Positions 1 to 9,310 of a stretch of DNA of 64,000 nt are shown here, piece by piece. The stretch lies in contig JAVLRN010000013.1 of assembly GCA_032821775.1 (NCBI GenBank), forward strand, positions 620,001 through 684,000. Direction: 5' to 3'. A model generated the notes under the pieces. That model was given only the letters and a program-made list of their open reading frames with translations, made no database searches and had not been told where the DNA came from. The position numbers and the translations under genes are program-made. Every line of letters starts with the position of its first letter. Positions within the stretch are counted from its first letter, which is position 1. The stretch comes from Sanguinoderma infundibulare (lineage: Eukaryota > Basidiomycota > Agaricomycetes > Polyporales > Polyporaceae).

Positions 1-194
1 GTCCTATTAGATAGTGCAAGCCCAGACACATCTCCATCAGAACATTGCCAAGGGACCGACGTGATGTGATTGATCTAGAGTCCGCAGTGCAAATAACAAC
101 GTAATAGCCCACAGAAACAGTTTTGAACTGTACGTAGAAGCGCGAACTACATGATTATGGGACTAAGATGCTGATGAGAGGTGGGATGAGAAAA

Positions 195-280
195 AATGAT
201 GGGAGAATGCATGGAAAAAATGATGGGGGGGACGGAAAAAATGATGGGGGGGACGGAAAAAATGATGGGGGAATGGGTCC
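195..280. repeat. 21-base minisatellite beside the first gene
   Basis: About three and a half head-to-tail copies of a 21-base unit built on AAAAAATGATGGGGG followed by GGACGG. The copies are nearly identical. The array lies just outside the 3' end of the HMG-box-like gene. No function is suggested; it marks slippage-prone flanking DNA. Confidence 0.75.
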
Positions 281-288
281 GATGGTAC

Positions 289-1989
289 CTACGTGCTCGT
301 GCGCTTGCGCTTAGTTCCGGCCCTGGAACGAGATGCAGATGACGAAGGGCCGGTTGCCGGAAACCCAGCAGATGAAGAGGCAGCACCTGCTAAAGATGTG
401 GGAGTTGACGATGATGCGGTGGGGGCTGATGACGATGCGGTGGGAGCTGACAACGACGCGGTGAGGGCTGACAACGACGCGGTGGGGGCTGATGAAGGGG
501 TAGAAGCCGACGAGGACGTGGGGCAAGGTTTAGCTGTCCGAGGCTTTCGAGTCTTCTTGGCAATGGCCATCGAGCGACCATCGGGGCTGGTGACGATGTC
601 GACGGCGATGAAGGTTCCGCCACAGCGGTCGCGCTTGTGGGACTGCACATCTATCGAGGTCGAGGTCCCAGACGGCAGGTCCACAGGTGCTGGCGACGTT
701 GCAGGGGCCACCTCCACTGAAGAATGGCCAGACGCTTCCGCAGGGTGAGAGACGTTGAGGGTGTTGGACTCGGCGGAAGGTGTGGTGGATGCCTCGACGC
801 TGCTGGTAGCACGCTTGCACTTCCAGGCTTCCCACTCCTCATCCGACAAGGAGCGGAAATGGGCGTGGCCGCTCTTGAACGCGCGAATGAGGGTCTCGAG
901 CTCAGGTGCAGAGCAGATTTCTCCAGGGGGGCAAAACTTTGGCAATGGCCAGGCGTCGAGAATGACACCAATGCGCGCGGTGACGTGCACGTCGAAGTTC
1001 TTGTACGACATGCGGCTGGGATCACCGCGTCTCAACGCGGCACCTGAACACTGTGGCATGAGTCATTGGAGGTGGGGGAAGGTACGAAGAACTCACGGAG
1101 ACACGACAAGATCAACCGCGCAGCCTCTTTCTTCAGGTTCAAGATGTTTTGAATGTAGTTGAACGCAACACCTATGTCAACACGTCATCAATGCGAAATG
1201 TGATGTCAAAGTAAACTGCAGCGCACCTTGAACACCAGAAATGCAGTACCCCTCCATCTTCTCTGCAAGGTCTTCGCCAGTGTTGCCAGTCGCCATGACA
1301 ATGAAGTCCGCGATGTGGTCGCTGGACCTGAAGAGGCACGGAAGCATGAAGTCAGTGGTGGAGGGGCAAACATTGACCATGAAGGTCTCCACGCCAGTGC
1401 GGATGTAGAGATCCCCAAGCTGCGGCGACAGATGGTTCAGGTGGCACACAAGGGGGAGGACAAAAGGGCGACGTACCAAGGTGTCGACGGCGGCCAGTGT
1501 GGCCCGAGCATCATGGAACACTTTGATGGGGAACGTATGCGAACCGTGCGTGTTGTTGTCTGTCCGCTCCGCCAGCTCGCGCAGCCGCTCCTCTGTTGCC
1601 TCCATCTGCTCCTCCTTGGACATTGAGTGCCACGCCACCGCAATCTCCCTGGTCACGTTTCCGTCCGAGACTCCCAACCGCTCAACGCCCTCTGACAGGG
1701 CTGCCAAATCATAAGCCAACGTTGAGGAAAACAAACAAACAAACGCACCTGCATTGCGCTTCTCAACCTCCAGGCTGAAGAACGCATTCCATCGGCTATG
1801 CTTCCAGGAGCCAGCCTTGAGACGGGTCTGGTGCATAATGAGACGGTAGTAGTGGAGAGTTGTGTGGCGCCCAAGATGCTCGTGCATGGCCTCAGCCTGA
1901 TCCCACATCACGCGCCTCGCTTCGTCAAGCGCCACCTTCTCGTTTTCACGACGCTGCGCTTTAAGCCGGTTAATACTATACCTCTCCAT
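289..1989 (-). CDS. Agaricomycete multicopy family protein with HMG-box-like region
   Basis: Multi-exon gene read from 1989 down to 289. Splice sites that join the frames are seen near 1772/1724, 1479/1423, 1225/1162 and 1106/1046. The N-terminal part has an HMG-box flavour: a basic start, RWNAFFSLEVEKRN, and later VAWHSMSKEEQMEATEE. The centre has GYCISGVQ and continues across an intron. The next block has RIGVILDAWPLPKFCPP and a short acidic WEAWK segment. The C-terminus is Ser/Thr/Pro/Ala-rich with an imperfect 12-24 base coding repeat (about 410-500) and ends in a basic stretch. I recall this architecture from a large repeated family of Agaricomycete hypothetical proteins. DNA binding is inferred only from the HMG resemblance. 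It lies on the same strand as, and downstream of, the KDZ transposase, so it may be cargo of that element. Confidence 0.6.
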
Positions 1990-1999
1990 TTCAGTTAGC

Positions 2000-2640
2000 T
2001 TCCGAGATACACGGCGATGATATATCTGCCGGGTCTTCGTCGGCTTACGAGTTCATGTGGCGTAACGGTCAGGCGGGCCCAAGTCCCTCCGCAGATGCAA
2101 ATGAGCCATGACAACAACCAATTAGCACAGCAATGGCAACAAGATTAGAATCAGGACCCAGGGACCAAGAGGATCTATGAGATGCCAAGTCAAAGTGAGC
2201 CGCCACGGAGCCAACAATGATCTCATATGGCGTAACGAGGGTGCCGCCGTGAGATGCATGTCTAACGTCGAGCGCAAAGGGATGAGAGCAGCGATGACAG
2301 AGCAAAAAACAGCAGAGTGACATGACGACGAAGAATGAGACAATGGGGGCACCGCCCTCAGCCACTGGAGCCACTAGAAGAGGGATCAGACGGGTCTGTG
2401 GGGGCGGGTGAGGGTATGGCTGAGGCCTGAGGCTTAGACACTACCGCCGCAGAGCTTAAGTACTGCAGAAATGCGCATACGTAACACAATCACATTTTCA
2501 GCCAGTATATAGGATATTCATGCAACAAATTGGCATGAGAACATACAGCACTACCGACAGCAACAGCCACGTCGCCCGTGAGCTGACCCTGAGAGCTGAC
2601 GCGAGGCGAGGCACAGCGACCGATGGCAACGGACAGACCA
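2000..2640. other. intergenic, nothing recognised
   Basis: Between two minus-strand genes. The short ORFs here have no recognisable motif and no flanking splice pattern. Nothing further is seen. Confidence 0.6.
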
Positions 2641-2644
2641 GGCA

Positions 2645-4015
2645 TCACAGGTCAGGGGCGAGCCAGCTCGGAATAAGTCCCCACAGCTGTGTGGCCCCCC
2701 TTGTAGTCAACGAGAGGGGGGGGGTTGTCACAGTGGTGATGAACTGATACATGCCCTTGGAATAGACGTAGGCCTGCATGACGTAGAGTTGCTGGAGGTG
2801 GTCATACTCGTTGGCCGCGAACCAGATGTCCATGGCAGGGCCAAGGTCGATGATGGGAACGGGGTTCGTGGCATCAAAGAGATTCTGGGAAGGCGGGCGA
2901 ATGATTTGGTGGAGGGTATCAGGGGAGAATGCGATGACCGAGTACGCGTCGTCACCGCTCTCATCGTGCAAATGAACGGCTAGATAACAGATGAGTACTA
3001 TGTCATCACAAAAGAGGACGAGCTCACCGTTGACAGCTGCTGACAGATCACCAGCGACGTCGACGGTGTTGGTTGACGATGTGTGGAGCGTGGGTCTGAA
3101 GACAGCCTTGGACTTGGCCATAGATGCGGACTGGGGCTGGTTATACAGAAGGTACCGAGTGCGCCCCGACTCCGCCCAAGCAGCTCGCTCAAGCGTAGTG
3201 GTGGAGGGCTTGGTGGGGGGCTCGGTGGGGGAAGGCTGCGTACGAGAAGCCGACGACACAGACATGGACTGGAGGAGGGACTTCTTGGAAGGGACATTCA
3301 TTGCAAACTTGACATCTCCGATACGAGACGAAGACAGACCCTTTTCCGGGGACGCTGAACGAGGATTACTGGTCTTAACGGGAGATGAAGAGCGAGAAGG
3401 GAAAGGGTCAGCGAAAGCAGGTGGATCAGTGGGGTACTGAGGGGCCAAGTGGTCCCTGTCCGTGAAGTGCGTGATAGCATCGAGGAACATCGGGACCCGT
3501 TTCACCTCAAACTGGGCACCCTTCAGGTAGCACTTGGGGTTGACAAAGGACTCCCTGTAAGACGGTAAGAAGATATAAATGAAGAGACTCCGAAATGCAC
3601 CAGTCGCAACCGACGTAAATACCGTTCTCATTTGCAACGCGCAGGGAGTAAATACGATCCACTCCGGTATACATTGTCCTCGCAGACGAGGCAAAGAAAT
3701 GGGTAAGCAGCTCCTGGCAGTCATTGACATTGACGATCTGCTCGATGACCTCTTTTTGAAGACGCCATGCACTCCCTGCGTCCTCCTCGTTTTGGCAGAT
3801 GATGACAATGGGGAGAAGGTCAGGCCAGTGGCCCCTAGGTGCATTGCTAGGCCTGCCAGCAAGAAGACGGGGAAGAGCAAAAGAGAGAGAGGTGATCGAT
3901 CAGGCTCGATCTGTGGTAGACGTTGATCGATCGGAATGTACCGCACTGTATGCGACCGAGGGTGCTTCTTGTCTAACACCACCCAGATCGCACCATGTTT
4001 GGGCTTGCTGGCCAT
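2645..4015 (-). CDS. conserved-looking hypothetical protein, multi-exon
   Basis: Starts at MASKPKHGAIWVVLDKK. An early intron (about 3895-3810) joins to a second exon carrying LLPIVIICQNEEDAGS and SSARTMYTGVDRIYSLRV. Another intron leads to SFVNPKCYLKGAQFEVKR. The middle is a Ser/Pro-rich linker (about 3190-3420), and a third intron lies near 3000. The C-terminal exon holds DAYSVIAFSPDTLHQIIR and IWFAANEYDHLQQLY. I do not recognise a domain or catalytic motif. The protein is coding-like in composition and sits between the KDZ transposase and the HMG-box-like gene, all on the minus strand, so it may travel with the transposon. Exon limits are approximate. Confidence 0.5.
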   Translation of the reverse strand: MASKPKHGAIWVVLDKKHPRSHTVRYIPIDQRLPQIEPDRSPLSLLLFPVFLLAGLAMHLGATGLTFSPLSSSAKTRRTQGVHGVFKKRSSSRSSMSMTARSCLPISLPRLRGQCIPEWIVFTPCALQMRTVFTSVATGAFRSLFIYIFLPSYRESFVNPKCYLKGAQFEVKRVPMFLDAITHFTDRDHLAPQYPTDPPAFADPFPSRSSSPVKTSNPRSASPEKGLSSSRIGDVKFAMNVPSKKSLLQSMSVSSASRTQPSPTEPPTKPSTTTLERAAWAESGRTRYLLYNQPQSASMAKSKAVFRPTLHTSSTNTVDVAGDLSAAVNGELVLFCDDIVLICYLAVHLHDESGDDAYSVIAFSPDTLHQIIRPPSQNLFDATNPVPIIDLGPAMDIWFAANEYDHLQQLYVMQAYVYSKGMYQFITTVTTPPLSLTTRGATQLWGLIPSWLAPDL

Positions 4016-4329
4016 GTCACTGCGCATGCCGTGAGGATGGAGGGGTAGAGACGAGGCGAGGGAAGGAGAGGATGGGAAGCATGGACGAACGATGAGCGCT
4101 TTTGTGCCGCTGAACGTGCATTCAGCTCCCGGTTGCTCACATGTTCAAGCACGGCTTCAACTGCTCCCACTCCTTCACTTCTTCGAGTGAATTGGCGTGA
4201 ATACTATACCAATTATCACAATTAACTATATATTACCACAACTTAGCGAAGACATGAAGCTCGGTTGGGCGCTCCGAATATTTTTGAGTCCAAACGATGT
4301 TCAACCATTCCAATACAACATCATAAACA

Positions 4330-7300
4330 CTACAATGCTAGTGTCGCAATGAAGTCCGTAATCGCCGTCAACTCTGCCTGCATGTCCTCGTCGTCCTCAT
4401 CGTCCGAATCATGTAACGTATCAATGGCATCACCCTGGGAGTCTGGCTGCGAAGTCGACGGAAGATAAGACGCGTCAATGCGTCTCTCAAGCTCAGAAGG
4501 AGATAATAGGATGGAAAAGGGGGCACCAATACGTATGCCTGGCTGGACATCGCTGCTGTACCGCGGGAGGTGGTAGAGCTGCCGGAGGTGGGCCATGATA
4601 CGAGTGTTTGCTTGGCGGCGGCGAGTAGCATACTCGAGCACAGCGCCATAGAGGGGGTCCTTCATGCGACAGAGGTCATCCAGGACGACAACAAAGAGTC
4701 GATCTTCATCTCGTATAGATGTATGGATGCAGCGGGCCTGTAAATGAACCTTGTCGATCTCCTCGGCAGCGCGGGCAATGTGACGACCAAGGCGCATGGT
4801 CTCCCGGACCGATATCCTCGCCCACGGCTGCTTCGAGATGTCTGCGCGGGTATTGTTCAGTAGCTCGAATTCCTCCAAGAACTGGTAGTGGGAGACTTTA
4901 TCCCACTCCAGTTGTGGACGATTGGCGGTTTTTGTGACAGCGTTGTATGTATTGAGTGCGTTGTGGATTGCATGTGATCGTGTCTGGAGTTTCTTTGCGA
5001 TCTGTTGGCATAGACGGTAACCTGCGCCTAACATTAGATCACGAAGATAACACGCACGGCAGAAGTCGTACTCACCTGTGCCAGCCAGATTCATCTTGTG
5101 CAGCTCGAAAAGCCACTGTACTACAAGGCGTTGCAAGTTCCGCAACGCGTCTTGGTACGTGCGCGTGGCCATGTACTGCTCCGTCTTGATGTACTCCGGA
5201 CTCTTCGGTGTCCACGGCTCGGAGAGCTGGAGGTGAATCTCGATTTCGGTGATGTGAATCTCGAGTGTTTGAGCCCATCGATCGAGGTGTCTCCGCACGG
5301 TCTCGACCTTACGCGTCCGGGACAAGTCAGCGGCATACTCTGTCAGACCGTGCTCGGGCGGCAAAAAGGTGTAGTTCTTGCGCGCAGTCACTAGGAACGA
5401 CTACGTTGCCGCTGAGAGCTGGTCCCTGGAAACAGATCATCAGTAACATCTGACAGAGAGCCGGCAATCACAGACTTGCCTGATCGCCTTCAACTCCTGC
5501 ATTGCCTCAACATAGGCAACAGCGTGGAGATCCCAGTCATCCTCCTCACCCAAGGATGCGAGATACATACGCTCAGCCTCCGTGAAATTCTGAAGGTCTT
5601 GTGGGGTGAGATCCATTGCATGCATGGCCTCTGACAGATGAAGGCCATCCTCCGAAATGATGTGCTGCGCTTGGCGGTAATTGTCGTAAAGGAGCTTGCC
5701 GAGGTTCTGATACCGTTCGTCATCCCAGTGCTGGAAATAGACGTCGATAAGTAAACGGCAGCGATAGGCGGTTGCATAGCGCAGGATGGGGGCAAGCTTA
5801 TTGGACCCGCTGAAGATCCGCTCCATCGTTTCGAGGTCTTCCAGACCCATACCATCAATCATGTTGGGATGGAAAAGGACTTGGCAGGAGTACTCGTGGG
5901 AGTATCTGTGGAACGTGCCGACACAAAGCCACGCCTGGAGCTTCTCGAACACCGGGCCCACCTTAGGACTACGCCGAGCAGTGCCCTCAAAAGAGCATCC
6001 AACATCATACCCGCCCATGGTGCGCTCCTTGAAGACCTGGAGGATCTTGTGAACCGTCGCCAGTGGGTACTTCGCTCTGAAAATGACAGTCAGCAATAAT
6101 ACGAAAAGGAACATCTAGACCTCTCACAGTTCGCCGCTGCGGATCATATCAATGATCCACAAGACTAGTCCATGCGGACAGGCACTCACAAACAGACCGT
6201 TCTCATCAAAAATATCCCACGACCGCTTCTTCTCGTCTGCCTGGGCTGCCTTCCAGTTATGCGTACACGACTTCCTACCACCCAGGCATCCGTCTGTCGG
6301 ATCGCCCTCGACAAGTCCATCAACAGGCGCAGCAGTTCCCATCGCCAAGGATGAAGCGGCGGGTGTGGCGGGGGCATCAGCAGACTCGGGCGTGGGGTCC
6401 ACGAGCTGTGGTGAGAGCGCTGTGTGAGCTGCAGCGTAAGCATCAGCAAGTGTGACATCCTGATCCGAGAGTGACGGATGAGCCGAGCTAGATGCCACAG
6501 GGACCCCCTCCACGCCGCCAGTGGAGTGTGCAGACTCTTCGCCATCACCATCCGTATTACCAGCCTGAGCAGCACGTTTAACGCGGACCTCATTGGCAAA
6601 CTCTTCAACATAGGACTGGGGGAGGAAGTAGTCGCTGTCACCGAGGACGCGATCGTCGCCCACACGGCGGCCGCCACATGGCCGCATGCGCTTCAACGAG
6701 CTGTTCCCATCCATGCAATATATTTGCTGGAACAGCTGCGGCGCCTCGCCATGCAACTAAGCAAGATGTAGTCAAGCTCTGTGCTGACGATGCGAAAGAT
6801 GTGTAATGCTAACTTACCTCATAATCACACACAGGGCATCCGTAGAGCATGCGCCAATCAGGCGTATCCCTCCTGAGAGCACCGATGACGTCCTTCTTGA
6901 CTGCATGAATGATATTGAGGTAGATATCGAAGGCGTCAGACAGTGCATTGCGCACCCCCCGATCATAAGATACCTACCAAATAGAATTAGCAGAATGACA
7001 TAAAACAAATCATACCGTAAACGCATGCAATACTGATAGCATATGACCTTAGCAAAAGCTTCGACACTAAATGATGTATTGAACAGCCGGATCGTCCAGA
7101 ACAGCTCGAGCATGTAGAAAGATATGGCAGTGGTGGGGTGTACAGGGGCGGATGGGAGGTAACCGTTGAGGATAAGAGCCTCTGCGGGGGACAACGTGTC
7201 GTAATACTTGATTGTAGTGCAGCGTTCAAGGGTCTTGAGATCCAAGACATTGATCTCGAATGGCTCCTCTTTGATGGGAGGAGGAGGAGGCGGCAGTGGT

Positions 7301-7843
7301 GGGGGTGGCAGAGGAAGATCGACAGGAGAGGGAGGTGGCGGAGAAGGTGGGGGCGGCAGGGAAGGAGAGTGGACAGGGTCTTGATCCTTACCGTTAGTTG
7401 ACGCGGATGCGTCAGTTGACAGCGGGGTAGGCTGTGGAGGCATTGCATGCTGGGGGAGATCTGGAGGCGATGGGTAATGCCATCGCATGAACGCTTTCAC
7501 TAGACGAGGCATCACAGCCTTCCAGTGAGCGTCCTGATGAAGGACTGTCGCGCCAGGTTCGCTTGTCGTGATACGTGCGGTATCGATGGCTGGGAGTTGC
7601 AGGGAAGCGGAGAAGAGGGGAGGAATGAGGAGAACAGCAGCGCTGCAACTGTATCATGACGTACCGTATGCCAAGCAAGTCCTGCACGTTGATCTCAGTT
7701 GCCTGGTCTCCTTCATCCTCCTCAACTGTCTCATAGCCAGACTCATCGCCTCCGTCACATAAGGGATCGACGTCCATGGGTTGCGGGTCAGAAAGGGGGT
7801 CAGGGTCGGAGCTCGGTGCCCCTTGCTTCTTCATAGTGTTCAA
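4330..7843 (-). CDS. KDZ-family (Kyakuja/Dileera/Zisupton) transposase, apparently intact
   Basis: DNA transposase gene with about six exons. In order: an acidic N-terminus; a proline-rich stretch with PPPPSPPPPSP; LSPAEALILNGYLPSAPV; RDTPDWRMLYGCPVCDYE; YCMDGNSSLKRMRPC (first acidic residue, DGN); SYVEEFANEVRVKR; LWIIDMIRSGEL spliced to KYPLA; GGYDVGCSF (second Asp); HPNMIDGMGLEDLETMERIF (third acidic, Glu). The C-terminal exon has QLEWDKVSHYQFLEEFELL and the family block VHLQARCIHTSIRDEDRLF. An intron from about 5487 to 5399, ending in GTAG, bypasses the only apparent stop and joins KAIRQ to SFLVTARKNYTF. With the introns shown by splice motifs the frame stays open to the stop at 4330. Established: KDZ elements are abundant in Agaricomycetes. 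I could not define the element's terminal repeats. Confidence 0.85.
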
Positions 7844-7849
7844 TGCATC

Positions 7850-8315
7850 AACGCTCCGTTGATCAAGGCCTACGTTCGATACGTAGTTAGAAAGGCAGAC
7901 TAATTGAAATTTATAGAAAGCTTACCTATGAGCTCCTAGTCAAACCTTTGATGTCTCTTATCCGTCTCCTCGTGAATCGCTTTCTTGCAGAGGGTTTTGG
8001 AGGTGAACTTGATGGGGCCATCAGCGGTTCCGATGGGATATGGTGCGGAGCTTTTCACGCGAACAGCGCACCTGATACCACGGCCCATAAAATGTTGCAA
8101 ACGGTGGGGAGCAGAGACCTAGCAAAGACGAAGGGATGGGAAATTCATGGGCAGAGGAAACAAGAGGAGAGCGCACACAGGCGCGCACACAGCATTGCCT
8201 CACATCCATTGAGATGTGGGATCGAGACCCGGAACCCACGGACCGGGACACAAAGAGGGAGTTTGCCGAGGACCAGCAATGCTCAATATGCTTTTGATAG
8301 CGTTAGTACTACAAG
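7850..8315. other. upstream flank of the KDZ gene
   Basis: Holds the start region of the KDZ gene and probably one side of the element. No terminal inverted repeat could be paired by eye. A short phrase GAGTTTGCCGAGG at about 8260 recurs near 8800 inside the repeat further on. Confidence 0.4.
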
Positions 8316-8317
8316 CT

Positions 8318-8420
8318 GCCGTGGCGTAATGGATTACTCATCTTCTTGAGTGCTGCCCGCGCTCATGAAGCCCTGGGTTCGATTCCCAGCACAGCAGTTC
8401 TCGTGCAAGAGATGCATTTT
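8318..8420 (+). tRNA. tRNA-like Pol III unit, perhaps a pseudo-tRNA or SINE head
   Basis: Contains a good A box (TGGCGTAATGG) and a perfect B box (GGTTCGATTCC). The T arm is intact (CTGGG, seven-base loop, CCCAG). The ends can pair as an acceptor stem (TGCCGTG with CACAGCA, one mismatch), and a T run follows at 8415. The D arm resembles arginine tRNAs. The anticodon arm is replaced by a long hairpin (CTTCTTGAG against CTCATGAAG), which could hide an intron. One base seems missing between acceptor stem and D arm. The anticodon cannot be read safely (CTT or TCT), so this may be a decayed tRNA or a tRNA-derived repeat. Confidence 0.4.
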
Positions 8421-8496
8421 TCACTCCCTATGCGACTTACTCTACTAAAGGTGCAAACTACTTTTGTCATTCTTGATGAGTATCTGGAAGTGATGA

Positions 8497-9080
8497 GGCG
8501 CGCGATACTCAACGCCCGCGGTTGGTGCTGACTGCGGTCGCGAACACTCAAAGTGCCGCCAGGGAGGGCGGAGTGGCCTGTAGTGGCTTAACATATGGAT
8601 AAATGTATGTAATATAAATACATATGTAACTATGATTCGCAAAAGAACAGAATGAAACGGTGAAGAAATGGTGGAGATAGTCGTGCTCACCGTCGGCGAC
8701 GGCGAGCATGACTGATCTGGCAGCAGCGGACGTGGGAGGGAGCGGCGGCGGTGGTGGGAAGGCGGGAACCCATGGGTGTGGGCCTGGACGCGAGAAGCGA
8801 GTTTGCCGAGGGGGCGCGATACTCAACGCCCACGGTTGGCGCCAACTGCGGTCGAGAACTCTCAAGGTGCCGCCAGGAAGGGCGGAGGGGACTGTAGTGG
8901 CTTAAAATGTTGATAAACGTGATCTAGGGACATAGTTAAGTACAATTAGTGAAAGAACGGGACGAAACGGGCGGGAACTGGTAGAGATAGTCGTGCTCGC
9001 TGTCTGAGACAGCGAGCATGACTAGTCCAGCAGCAGTGAACGTGGGAGGGAGCGGTGGCGCCGGCGGGATGCGCGGGAAC
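8497..9080. repeat. 315-base direct tandem repeat, two diverged copies
   Basis: Copy 1 runs from about 8497 to 8813 and copy 2 from 8814 to 9080. Both begin GCGCGATACTCAACGCCC, continue with TGCCGCCAGG and CTGTAGTGGCTTAA, and hold a hairpin followed by CAGCAG and GTGGGAGGGAGCGG. Copy 2 lacks the last roughly 40 bases of copy 1. No protein is convincingly encoded. The hairpins (8685-8707 and 8995-9017) differ in sequence but keep pairing. Confidence 0.75.
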
Positions 9081-9084
9081 CTCG

Positions 9085-9310
9085 TATTCAATGTCCGGCA
9101 TTATCTGTGATCAATGATGGCGGCATTATCAGTAACCCAGATAACGACTTGATAGCGGGGACGCTGATACTTACCTTAAATAGTATACTGGAGGGGTGTA
9201 TTGGTAGTAATACTGGTAGTGCTGGGGTTTAGCGTGTTTTGGGCTTATTAGGCTGCCATGTGATATGAGTCATGCCAGCCTAATTATGTGGGAACACCGT
9301 GATGATCAGG
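9085..9310. other. junction DNA at the broken end of the gypsy element
   Basis: AT-richer sequence between the tandem repeat and the point where integrase homology stops. It includes an imperfect inverted repeat (TTAGGCTGCCATG against CATGCCAGCCTAA, about 9249-9291). No copy of the LTR found at 15696-16272 is present here. Confidence 0.5.

Noticed and set aside
5395..5490. In-frame stop in the KDZ transposase
   Set aside because: An intron with acceptor CAACGTAG joins KAIRQ to SFLVTARKNYTF and removes it. The GC-AG alternative that would leave a TAG is not needed.
9088..9310. Second LTR of the gypsy element
   Set aside because: No match to the LTR at 15696-16272 (no TGTTACG end, no minisatellite, no hairpins).
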